Positions 18,118 to 27,140 of a stretch of 44,094 bases of DNA are shown piece by piece. A program made the translations under genes and the position numbers. The stretch's first letter is position 1; the number at the start of each line of letters is the position of its first letter. The notes beneath the pieces were generated by a model. It saw only the letters and a program-made list of their open reading frames with translations, did not search any database and was not told where the DNA came from. The DNA is from Chrysochromulina tobinii (Eukaryota > Haptophyta > Prymnesiales > Chrysochromulinaceae), in the NCBI GenBank assembly GCA_001275005.1, contig JWZX01002453.1, forward strand, positions 1-44,094, read 5' to 3'.

Positions 18118-19892
18118 GCGAGGGAGGTGCCGTCAGCCGCGGCGATCCAGGCGCTCCGCACGGCGCTACCTTGACGCTCTTCTCGAGTGCCACACGCACC
18201 GATGCGGCCGAGGTCGTTTGCATCACGCCGCCCAACGGGGCGCTCCCTTACACGGGGCGGGTGGCCGTGCGCCTCACCCTCAATGGTGCCATTCGCGATG
18301 CGCATCTGCCGATGAATGCAACCGTGTTGATGAACGAGGATGCGCTGGCCAACGTCTCCAACGCGTTAGTGTTCACGTATTACAATGGCGCAGCGGTGTT
18401 GGCGCTCACAGCCATGCCGTCGCGCGGCGGCGCTCTCGGCTCGACGTTGCTCACGGTGGTCGGTCGGGGCTTTGTCGACTATGGCGGGCTGCGCTGCCGC
18501 TTTGGGCCGATAGGGATGCTGCCGACGACGAGCGCTACGATGCGGGTGGATGGCACGATCGCGTGCCGTTCGCCGCCTTATGCCGTCGCGCACGCTCGCG
18601 AGCAATTGGGCACCGATTGGCAGCCGGCGCCGCAGGCTGATGCGCCGAGCGTCTCGTCGCTGACGCTGCCACAGGGTACTCCTATTTTGGGTCCAATCTC
18701 AGGCGCGTCGCCCCTGGAGCTGCCGGCGCTGCCAGCCACCCTTCCAGTCAGCGTGATCCTCAATAACCAGTCCGACGCAGGCGGCGGCGAGGCGTCCGCG
18801 GGCGGCGCCCAATTCGAATTCGGGGCTGAGCCGTGCGAGGGTCAGCGGCTCCTCATCTTTGCAAGTGGGGTGGTGGACGACGGTCTCGCTGGCGCCTCGG
18901 GCAGCTACGGCGGCGCGCCGCGTAACTGCTCGTGGCTGCTGCGCCCCGCAAGCGTGCCGCCGGGCGCGGGTTATGCCCTTGCGCTCTTTCTCACCGCCGT
19001 CGACGTGCGCCCGGGGTACGATAGCGTGCTGATCGTCGATGGCGACGGCGACGGCGGCACGGGCAATGTGCTCCTCGCTCTGCCCGAGATACTCCCCGAG
19101 ATCTCACCCGAGATGAGCATGCATGCGAGTGGAGGCGACGGCCTTGAGATACTCCCCGAGATCTCACCCGAGATGAGCATGCACACGAGCGCCAACGCGA
19201 GCGCCAACGCGAGCGCCAACGTGCACATAAACGCGAGCGCCAACGTGAGCGCCAGCGTGCAAACAAACTCGAGCGCCAACGCGAACGCCAGCGTACACAC
19301 AAACGCGAGCGCCAACGTGAGCGCCAGCGTACACACAAACGCGAGCGCGACCGCGGCCACAAATCAATCCGAGGCGGCCGAGGCGGCGGCCACAGCGGCG
19401 GGGTTGGCGTGCTCGGGTGCCCACGGCGGCGCGTGCCTTCAGAGTGTACTCGCGCCGAGCGGCGTGGCGTTCATTCAGCTCATCTCGCGCCCGCGCGCCG
19501 ACGGCACGAGCAGCCGCTTGACGCTCACGTACGTTCTCGTCGGTCCGCCGAGTACGCCCGACCATCCAGCCAGCGTACGGCTGCAGGTGGAGCAATACGC
19601 GGCAGATGACCCGAGTCTGCTTGCCCATGAGCCACTCGCTGTGCGACGCGCGCGCGCGTGGAGCGTGCCCGCCACGGACGTCGACGCTGCCAGCCAAGAC
19701 GATGGCAGTGCGAGCGGCGAGGGTGGCGCTGATGGCGCCGCTCGCCAATGGCCCGGCCAGCCTTGGGAGTGGGCACGCAGCCGCTCGGCGGCGCGCGTGG
19801 CGCCGCGCTCGCGCACGTTCGCCCAGGGGCGAGCCGGAGGAGGAGGAGGAGCCAGCCGCCCAGAGGCAGGCGCAATTCGACGAGCGCTATAA
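14201..19892 (+). CDS. Secreted TIG/IPT-repeat protein with CUB-like domain
   Basis: Exons 14201-14915 and 15010-19892 join in phase 1 to give 1,865 residues. A signal peptide (MRSVPCASLLLLALAPRSTDAQ) opens the protein. About ten IPT/TIG immunoglobulin-like domains follow, beginning near 14279, 14660, 15136, 15867, 16276, 16600, 17008, 17401, 17877 and 18379. Typical cores are P-x-GGP-xx-GGT-xLTV-x-G and GLxCxFG, often preceded by FTYYD. TIG arrays of this kind occur in plexin-like and PKHD1-like surface proteins. The C-terminal region (about 1510-1742) resembles a CUB domain (SYGGAPRNCSWLLRP, GYDSVLIVDGDG, then SGVAFIQLISR). It is interrupted by about 110 residues made of two 20-residue repeats and an N-glycosylation-rich array. 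No transmembrane helix is seen, so it is probably secreted or a wall/scale-matrix or adhesion protein. The stop codon lies inside a 61-bp repeat. Confidence 0.85.
14916..15009 (+). other. Intron of the TIG/CUB gene
   Basis: Donor GTCAGT follows A14915 and the acceptor is CGCCGCAG ending at 15009. Joining gives the residues NNSDP-IFVEV, which completes a TIG strand in phase 1. The 94-bp intron consists largely of short tandem repeats (GAGTGCGGCC-type and GACCACCTCT-type units), unlike the flanking coding sequence. Confidence 0.8.
19086..19183 (+). repeat. 60-bp palindromic-core repeat, coding copies
   Basis: One full 60-bp unit (19086-19145) and a truncated second unit (19146-19183) begin GAGATACTCCCCGAGATCTC. 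This core folds as GAGAT-(A)-CTC / GAG-ATCTC with a CCC loop. In frame the unit encodes EILPEISPEMSMHASGGDGL. The same unit recurs in the same orientation at 26223-26342, outside the coding sequence of another gene. Because its length is a multiple of three it does not disturb the frame here. Confidence 0.85.
19185..19352 (+). repeat. 12/36-bp coding minisatellite, N-glycosylation-rich
   Basis: Units of GCGAGCGCCAAC and a 36-bp higher-order unit are tandemly repeated. They encode runs such as NASANVSASVHT. About nine N-x-S sequons fall in 55 residues. Since the protein has a signal peptide, this would make a heavily N-glycosylated spacer inside the CUB-like domain. Confidence 0.8.
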
Positions 19893-19965
19893 CCGATGAG
19901 ATCTCGGGGAGTATCTCCGGGCAGAGGCAGGCGAAATTCGACGAGCGCCATAGCCGATGTGGTGA
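19861..19965 (+). repeat. 61-bp repeat with inverted copy of the palindromic core
   Basis: CAGAGGCAGGCG at 19861 recurs at 19922, and about 40 bp are repeated with a 61-bp period. Between the two copies lies GAGATCTCGGGGAGTATCTC (19898-19917), the exact reverse complement of the 60-bp repeat's core. The TAA stop of the TIG/CUB gene (19890-19892) is inside the first copy; the second copy has TAG at the equivalent place. Confidence 0.75.
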
Positions 19966-20264
19966 ACAGCCGCCCAGCGACACGCGATAGAGATAGGGAC
20001 CTAGGTTCGGTAGAATTTTTAGAAGAGGTAAGGTACTAGTCTACGGTTTCATATAGTTCTTAGTTGGAGGCGACAGGTCGGTTTATACGCTCGGCGTAGT
20101 CCGTAGACGGTGAAGAGTATTCGTGATTTGTGTTTAGCGTTAAGTGGTTACGGCCTTTTTTCATGCCTTTTTTCCGGAGCTCGGAGGGGAGCGGTTATAA
20201 CGCACTCACTAGCGCAACTTTCATGACGCCCCTGCCGACTGCCGGGTGTCGGTCTGTGTGACTG
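19966..20264. other. Convergent intergenic region
   Basis: This gap, relatively AT-rich for the window, separates the 3' ends of the TIG/CUB gene and the EF-hand gene. Apart from T-rich runs (TTTTTTCATGCC, 20155-20170) that could belong to 3' ends, nothing is recognised. Confidence 0.4.
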
Positions 20265-21923
20265 TCATTCTAACCCTGAAAAACCTGCACCGAGTGGCGG
20301 CAGCATGGGCGGCAGATGCGCTGGCACCGGCGGCAGGCGGCGTGGGGTCACGACTATGTGTGGGGGCACGACCACGGCCCCTTGGACGGTAGAAGCAAGG
20401 GTCGCGGACGCAGCCGCACTCTGCCCAGCGGCTCGCTGCTGCGGGGTGACGCGTGAGTTGGGCGCGCCCCATACATGTAACCACATGTACGAGCCCAAAT
20501 GCAGGGCCACCACATGTAGGGCGTGCTCGACGAGGGCGTGTACCGCCTGTTCTGGCATGCCCGCCGCAGCGCCCAGCTGCTCAATCTCGTCCGCGCTCAT
20601 TTGGGTGAGGCTGCTCAAAGTGCACCCTTGGCGTGCGAGTGCAATCGCATAGCTCGTCAGGCGTGGGCTGTCGGGTGACGACGCATTGGCAAGGAAGCAA
20701 AAGAGGCTCGGGTCGACGGCGGCGTCGAGCTCGGCGAGCGTCGACGAGTGCGCCTCCTCATTCCAAGGAGCCTTCGGGTCGTATCGCCACCAGCCCGCTG
20801 CCCCTGCCCCGCTGCTCCCGCCCTCGCCGCCCATCTCGACGGTGCGCCACGTGCGCCCGTGCGTCGTGCAATAAGGCTCTTGTGGGCGCGTGGGCGGGAG
20901 GGACTGCGCTCGCGATGGCGCCTGCGGGGGCGGTACGGGCGGTGGGCGCAGCGCAGGCAGCGAGACCTCCCAGGGCGTCGAGTGATTGAAACCACCGCTG
21001 AGAATGCTCGGTGTGGGGCTGCACCACGTCATCGAGCAAGGGGCGCCCGGCGACATGGCGGGCATGGCGGGAGGACGAATCATAGGGAGTGACCTCGCAT
21101 CCTTGCGTGGGGAACGCACAAGGTGCCCGAAGGCAGCGTCCCGCCATGAGCGCGACGACTCGCCAGCTATCGACGCGCCCGTCGCAGCGCCCGTCGCAGC
21201 GCCCGTCACAGCGCCCGTCACAGCGCCCGACGGGCTCTCGCCACCCTCGGCGTCCTTGGTGTCCGCTCGCCGACGACGCAAGCGGTCTGAACTCGTATGG
21301 GGCGAAGCCAACGTGCCATCCCCGTGCACGCCGTGGTCTTTCGCCCTACGCGGGGAGGGGCTAGATTCCCCCGTGTCCACGACGAGCACCTCGCTCGTCG
21401 CCCGCGTTCTCGCAGGGCTGGCTGCAGGTGGGCTTGCATCATCGTGACCACCGTGATGGCGCAACCATCCATGGATCTCCTGAAGGGTGAGTTTGCCGTT
21501 CTTGTTTGTGTCCATGGTATCGAAGAACTCATCGACCATAGCTTGGTCTGGCACCCTCAAGCCCGTGGCTGCTATCGCGCGCCGAAACTGCCACTTCTCA
21601 AACTCTCCTGCGCCGTCAGTGTCCATCAGGCTCAATTGAGCGACGACGCGCTTGGCGTGCACATGCAGGGTGTCACGCAACAGGTACCCAAGGAACTCGG
21701 CATAGGTGATCTCGCCCGACCGGTCAGTGTCGAACTCATCGAAGAGCCCATCAATCACGTCTTGGCCCACGTCGCCCTTGGCACATGCTCCGAGGATTGC
21801 CTCTGTAAATTCCTGCCGGTCAATGGTCCCTGAGCGATTCTTGTCGCAGACGGCAAAGAACTGCGCGCCCACCGCCATCCGCTCGGAGAGGAGCGCGCGC
21901 ACCCGCGACTTCGTGTTCGGCAT
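20265..21923 (-). CDS. Four-EF-hand calcium-binding protein with long C-terminal extension
   Basis: ATG 21923 (MPNTKSRVRALL) is preferred over an upstream TTG. The product has 552 residues. Four EF-hand loops sit in the first 150: DKNRSGTIDRQE (27-38), DTDRSGEITYAE (65-76), DTDGAGEFEKWQ (101-112) and DTNKNGKLTLQE (138-149). Loops 1, 2 and 4 have the acidic residue at position 12; loop 3 has Gln and is likely weak. The spacing is calmodulin/centrin-like. A disordered Ser/Pro/Ala-rich middle follows, including a run of five GAVTGA-type repeats encoded by a 12-bp tandem repeat (21177-21231). Near the C-terminus a helical segment (LTQMSADEIEQLGAAAGM) resembles a SAM-type helical bundle, low confidence. 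It is likely a calcium sensor; partner unknown. It is divergent from the DnaJ-chromodomain gene. Confidence 0.85.
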   Translation of the reverse strand: MPNTKSRVRALLSERMAVGAQFFAVCDKNRSGTIDRQEFTEAILGACAKGDVGQDVIDGLFDEFDTDRSGEITYAEFLGYLLRDTLHVHAKRVVAQLSLMDTDGAGEFEKWQFRRAIAATGLRVPDQAMVDEFFDTMDTNKNGKLTLQEIHGWLRHHGGHDDASPPAASPARTRATSEVLVVDTGESSPSPRRAKDHGVHGDGTLASPHTSSDRLRRRRADTKDAEGGESPSGAVTGAVTGAATGAATGASIAGESSRSWRDAAFGHLVRSPRKDARSLPMIRPPAMPAMSPGAPCSMTWCSPTPSILSGGFNHSTPWEVSLPALRPPPVPPPQAPSRAQSLPPTRPQEPYCTTHGRTWRTVEMGGEGGSSGAGAAGWWRYDPKAPWNEEAHSSTLAELDAAVDPSLFCFLANASSPDSPRLTSYAIALARQGCTLSSLTQMSADEIEQLGAAAGMPEQAVHALVEHALHVVALHLGSYMWLHVWGAPNSRVTPQQRAAGQSAAASATLASTVQGAVVVPPHIVVTPRRLPPVPAHLPPMLPPLGAGFSGLE

Positions 21924-22219
21924 GTTTCTGTGTTCGTAATGGTCTCTTGCATTTCTCTTGCCTTCGGACCGAGACGAGAGAGCTTGCAATTCATGTCAAG
22001 TTTAGTCAAGTCCGAAAGTGTAGGCCACGACCGGCGCTCCACTCGCAATTAAAGGGCCCTCTGGCTGAAATTGAACTTCGCTGGATTCATGGAGGCATTC
22101 ACACTCACACCTCCAAGTTCCCGCTCTGGCTGTACCGCCGCTCGCCGTGGGCTGATACACCCGCGCAGCAGCCTCTTGGCCGCTGTTCCGTTGAGCCGCA
22201 CTCGACATACGCCGTCGTC
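21924..22219. promoter_or_regulatory. Divergent intergenic region (EF-hand / DnaJ-chromo)
   Basis: This gap of 296 bp lies between the start codons of two divergent genes. The plus-strand frame is open through it, so a longer N-terminus for the DnaJ protein cannot be excluded, but its composition is not gene-like. No specific promoter element is identified. Confidence 0.4.
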
Positions 22220-23152
22220 ATGTCGTCCAATCACGCCGATGCTGCTGCCAAGGTGCTCGACGCATCCGACTACTACGCCATCTTCGACCTCGACCAGGCG
22301 TCGGAGCTACGGTCAGAAGGCGCTAAGAAGGCGTTACGGTCAAAGTGGCGCGAGCTGTCGAAACTGACGCACACGGACAAGAGCCATGACCCGCGGGGCG
22401 AGGACGCCTTCAAGCAGCTGCAGGAGGCGTACAAGACGCTCTCCAACGACGAAGAGCGCGAACAGTACGACGCCACGCTCGCTCGTGCCAACTCCCGTGC
22501 TTCGGAGATTGTGGGCAACGAGGATGCAGCGCGTGTGGCGGAGATCAAGGAGGAGATCCGTCGGCTCGTCAAGTCCGCGGCCAAGGAGGCGCTCCATTAC
22601 GTGCGCCAGGCGCTCGAGTGGGAGGGCAACCACAAACTGCCCATGCGCGTGACGATGCACTTTGTGGGGGCATGCGGCACGGCCGATGCGGCCGAGGCGG
22701 CGCTCGAGAGCCTTCGCGGGCTGCTGGTTCGGTACGAGCAGAACGTGCAGCGCGGTCAGCGGATCTTGGATGACGCGATGCGCACCTACCAGAACACGGC
22801 CACCGAGGCCGCCGTCGCCGCGCTGCGCGCCGCCGCGGCCGAGGCGCTCGAACTCGGTGTGCCGCCTCGCCGGGTCAGCCCTACCAATAAGATAGCGAAC
22901 GAGCTGTACGCTCACTTGCAGGCGCGCTCGCCCGAGCGGCTCGCCGCTGCCGCTGCCGCCGCCACGGCGGCGGGGCGGGGTTCCGCCTCCATGGACGAGG
23001 ACGAGGACGAGGACCTGCGACACGCCGTTGAGGAGCTCCAGCAATGGCAACAGCAACAGCAGCAGCAGCAGGGGGGCGCCGCGGCCGCGTCTGGCTCACG
23101 TCGTCAGCGGCGTGCACAGCCGGCGTCCAAGCCGCCGAGGGGCGGGGTGAAA

Positions 23153-23203
<51 letters not shown>

Positions 23204-26191
23204 CCCGCGATGGAGTACGAGATCCACATCCCGCAGTCTGTGGAGGAGATGCTGGCGCAACATGAAGCCGTGGCCAAGGAGGCAGCTGCCATGGAGTTGG
23301 CTGCCGAGGAGGCGGCTGCCAAAGAGGCGGCCAGCATCCGGGCGAGAGCCGAACAGCAGCGAGCGGCACCCGAGGCGTCACCCGTGGCGCGCGGCTTGCC
23401 GGCGTCGGCGGGTGGCGCGGCCGCCTCGGTGGCTTCGCAGCGTTCGTCCTCTCGCCCCTCGACCTCTCGCCTTTCTGGCGGCGAGGGGGGTGACGGGGCG
23501 ATGGCGATGGACATGTTTGCGGAGTTCCTGGCGCCAGACGAGGCGGAGGCTTCGCTAGAGGCGGTGTGGGACGACGATGCGTTCTTGGAGGCGGCGGCGA
23601 TGGAGCAGGTGATGGAGGCGGCGGCGATGGAGGCCGTCGCCGCGGCCGCAGCTACCAAAGGCCGGCCGGCGCCGTCGCGGGCGGCGCCCAAGCGCGGGCG
23701 CAAAGCCCCCGCCAGGAGCCGGAAGGCGACTGCGGCCGCGTACGACAGCAGTGACGACGAGCGAGGGCGGCTGGCAGCGGCGGCGGAAGCGGCCGACGGC
23801 GCCGATGCGCAGAGCAGCGCGGAAGAGGAGGTGGCGGAAGAGGAGGCGGCGCGACCGCCCAAGAAGAGGGGTGGCCGCCGTGGCGCCAAGGGCGGCGAGG
23901 CGCAGCCGCCACGCGCCAAGGTTCGCAAGACCGCGCGCGCATCAGCACCCTCGCCTTCCGCCGCTGGCTCGCACACATCGTCGCCTCTCGTGCCCCCAGC
24001 GCCCTCGCCGCCTCGCGCGTCTGTGGCGGTGCACAATGCGGATCTAGCGATCCGTGCCTACTTCGAATCGGAGGACGCCAAAGGTGGCGGCGGCGCCGAG
24101 GGCGGCGGAACCGAGGGCGGCGGCCTGTTGGGCGGCGGGCGGCGCAGGGCCAAGAGCAAGGCGGCGCGCGCGGCCGAAGGAGACACCTCTGACGAGGACG
24201 AGGAGGAGGACGAGGGCGGTGAGGGCGGCGCCAATGACGGCGACGAGGATTACGCTCAAGAGGACGGCGCCAGTGACGACGAGGAGTACGTTCCAGCTAT
24301 CATGCGCCACCACCGATACAGCGCTGCCGAGCGCGCCGGCAGGAGCGCGGCTTCGGGCGCGGGCGCGGCCACGAGCGCAGCGCCGCGTCGGGCACGCTCA
24401 CACGGCTCGTCGGGCTCGCGCAAGGTCGATGAGATGAGTCTCTCGCTCGATGAGCTGCTTGCTCGTGCGGACGCTGCGGCTGCCGCCGCTCACGCCGCCG
24501 CCCTTAAGGCGGCCAAGGCTGCCAAGGCGTCCGCCGCCGCCGGCAGCGACGACGACGCGGACGACGATGCGGTGACGCTGACGTACCCCGAGGATACGAT
24601 GACGCTTGATGAGCTCTCCCGCGCCTCGGACCGGGCGGAAGGCTACCGTGTGCAGCCGCCGCTCCGGCCGCCAAGCAAGGCTCGCAAGCCGATTGCTGAG
24701 CGCAAGCGCAAGCGCAAGACCGCTGCCGACGACTCAGACGAGTTGCTGAGTGGAGATGACCTTGATGGCTTGGCGCTGGACGCTGCGCAGCACGGGCTTG
24801 ACCGCCTTCCGCAGCTGAGCGGCGCTGAGCGGCGCGCCACCCTCGTGCAAGGGCGCGAGCCGCGTGCCTCCTCGTCCATGTTCGCCAATCGCCGCCCTGG
24901 CCGCGGCGCGCCGGGGCTGGGCGCGAGCGCAGCGGCGCAGTCGGCGGCGTATGCCGCGGAGAGCTACACGTACGACGGCCCCTCGTGGATGCTGCTGCAG
25001 ACCGACTCGGACGATTCTGATGGGACGGCCTCGCGCAAGAAGGCACTCAAGCGTCGGGCACAGCAGGCCAAGACGGAGGCGGCGCGGCTGGCGCGCGAGG
25101 CGGCGGCGCAGATGGCCGCGGCACGCAAGGCGGCGGACGCGAGCGCGAGTACGGCCGGCGCGGGCGCTCCGTCCCATGGAGCTGCCCACGACGGCGCCCC
25201 GCCCACTGGCGCCCCTTCGAACAAGGCGGTCAAGTCGGCGCCCGCTCGGGCTGCTACTCACGGCTCGGAGGACGAGGCGGTCGAGGATGCAGAGGAGGGC
25301 GAGTTCGAGGTCGAGGCGCTTCTCCTCGAGCGCGCACCCAACCGGTACTCGACGGAGGTCACCTTTCGTGTGCGCTGGAAGGGCTTCGACGAAGATGAGG
25401 ATACGTGGGAGCCAGAGAGCTCGCTACCGCCCCACCTGGTGGCGCAGTTCCGCGAGCGGCGGGCGCATGAGCGCGCCTTGGCGTTTGCGGCCAAGCAGGC
25501 GGAGGAGCGGGTGGCGCGTGAGATGGCGGAGGCCGCGGCGGCGCGCAGGCAGGAGGTGGCAGCGCAGAGCGCGCAGGTGCGTGCAACCGAGGACGCTGCC
25601 AGGCGGGCCAAGGCGGAGGCGTTGCGTGAAGCGAGGCGTGCGGCGGCGGAGGCGGCAGCCAAAGAGAAGGCGGTGGCGGAGGCCAAGTTGGCGGCTGAGA
25701 AGGCCAAGAAGGCAGCGGCCAAGCGCGAGCAGCAGAAGCAGAAGGAGCAGCAGGAGCGGCAGCAAGTTCAGGCCGACGGCGTCGCGGCCGACGGCATGGC
25801 AGCTGCGGGCGAGGTGGCGCTAACCGCCAGCACGCCGTACACGATGGGCGGCGGCGGTGGCGGCGGCGGCGGCGGCGTACCACCTTCGAGCGCTCAGGGC
25901 ACGTCGGACGCGTCGATCAAGGAGGTGGGCCGAATGGACAGCGTGTCGACGGAGGCGGCGGGCGAGGCCGAGGGAGGCAGCCGCAAGCGCAAGGCCTCGA
26001 TCGCACTGGACGAGAAGAACATTGCCAAGGCCGTGCGCGCGCAGCTGCGCCGCGCGGTCGACCCAGCTGCGGTCTCTCGCAAGGAATTACGCGAGGCTCT
26101 CGAGAGGCAACTGGGGAGCGATCTGAGCGAATGGAAGGAGGCCATCAAGATGGCGGCTGTGCACTTTGTTGCCAGCCTCGCTGGCGCTTGA
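22220..26191 (+). CDS. DnaJ-chromodomain-DEK_C nuclear protein
   Basis: ATG 22220 (MSSNHADAAAKVL) is chosen because the J domain begins at once; product 1,323 residues. J domain at about 17-86 (DYYAIFDLD to DEEREQYDA), with the HPD motif changed to HTD (51-53). HPD is needed for Hsp70 stimulation, so co-chaperone activity is doubtful. A very long low-complexity middle follows (poly-Ala, poly-Gln, acidic DEDEEEDEGG runs, basic KR clusters suited to nuclear localisation). A chromodomain lies at about 1027-1080 (VTFRVRWKGFDEDEDTWEPE), with the aromatic and acidic residues used to read methyl-lysine. Then comes a charged coiled coil, and finally a DEK C-terminal-like domain (about 1264-1320: RKELREALERQLGSDLSEWK), a DNA-binding helical fold. 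Likely a chromatin protein linking histone marks to DNA. I do not know this domain combination in characterised proteins. Confidence 0.85.
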
Positions 26192-26201
26192 GGCCGAGCA
26201 C

Positions 26202-26342
26202 GCGAGTGGAGGCGACGGCCTTGAGATACTCCCCGAGATCTCACCCGAGATGAGCATGCATGCGAGTGGAGGCGACGGCCTTGAGATACTCCTCGAGATC
26301 TCACCCGAGATGAGCATGCATGCGAGTGGAGGCGACGGCCTT
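26202..26342 (+). repeat. 60-bp palindromic-core repeat, non-coding copies
   Basis: Two full tandem units (26223-26282, 26283-26342), preceded by 21 bases of a third, start 10 bases after the stop codon of the DnaJ-chromo gene. They are almost identical to the coding copies at 19086-19183 and in the same orientation; the second unit has one change in the core loop (CCTC for CCCC). They would lie in the 3' UTR and could form hairpins in the RNA. Confidence 0.85.
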
Positions 26343-26438
26343 GGGCTCAGGCTGAATCGCGCCGTAACGGGCGGGTCTCTCGGGGGTGGCGACCCGCGAA
26401 GGAGGTGTGAAGCATCGGGGGAGGTGTGAAGCTCGGGG

Positions 26439-26626
26439 GAAGCGCCGCGTGGAGCGACGTGGCGTCGCAGTGACGAAGCGCCGTGTGGAGCGACGTGGCG
26501 TCGCAGTGACGAAGCGCCGTGTGGTGCATGCGACGTGACGTGGCAGTGACGAAGCGCCGCGTGGAGCGACGTGACGTGGCAGTGACGAAGCGCCGTGTGG
26601 AGCATGCGACATGACGTGGCAGTGAG
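26439..26626 (+). repeat. 36/40-bp minisatellite
   Basis: Five tandem copies begin GAAGCGCCG(T/C)GTGGAGCGAC. Copies 1, 2 and 4 are 36 bp (26439, 26475, 26551); copies 3 and 5 are 40 bp (26511, 26587) because of a GCATGC insertion. GGAGGTGTGAAGC repeats immediately precede them (26401-26437). Frames through this array differ by copy length, so it is not coding. Confidence 0.8.
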
Positions 26627-27140
26627 AGCCGACAGTTGACGGGATGGGCGGGCTGAGGAGTGGTGGGGCCGGCTGCGGTCGGGGCTGCAGAGGCAGTCGA
26701 TGCAAGGGAGCATGGCGTGCGCCCGTAGCGCCACAGTACAGGGCAATGAGCTGGGACCTGCATAAGGGCGTGTGGCGCCAACATGCAACAACAATGTTCA
26801 TTTTTCCATGCAATGCGGGCTGCGCTTGCGGCCAAGGGCCAACGGCAACGCCATCGGTAACTATCGCGGAAGACTCGGTAATTCTGGGAACGCGGTCGGG
26901 GCGGGGGTCGAGAGCCGCGATCCTCTGTACGCTGGGTAACTGAAGTCTTATATCTCGACGCGCTAGATAAAAAAACATGTCTAAAGGTCGCGTAGGTCTG
27001 CATGACTACACCAAGTATACTACTGATTTGACCGGACCGGGACTCCCGTCCGCTGTTTCCGCGTAGTTTCCGCGCCGAGCAGGGAGAGCGTCTCTCTAGC
27101 GTCTCTCACGCGTAGCCTACGGGCCACATGATTGAATCTC
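26627..27140. other. Convergent intergenic region
   Basis: The region lies between the 3' ends of the DnaJ-chromo and CCDC17-like genes. Minus-strand frames cross it but overlap the minisatellite and have no recognisable domain. I see no further gene or RNA. Confidence 0.4.

Noticed and set aside
26202-26626. CRISPR-like array
   Set aside because: The units are directly tandem with no unique spacers, and the genome is eukaryotic.
26087-26978. Minus-strand open frames of 225-235 codons
   Set aside because: They are built mostly from the minisatellite and the 60-bp repeat and share no recognisable protein feature.
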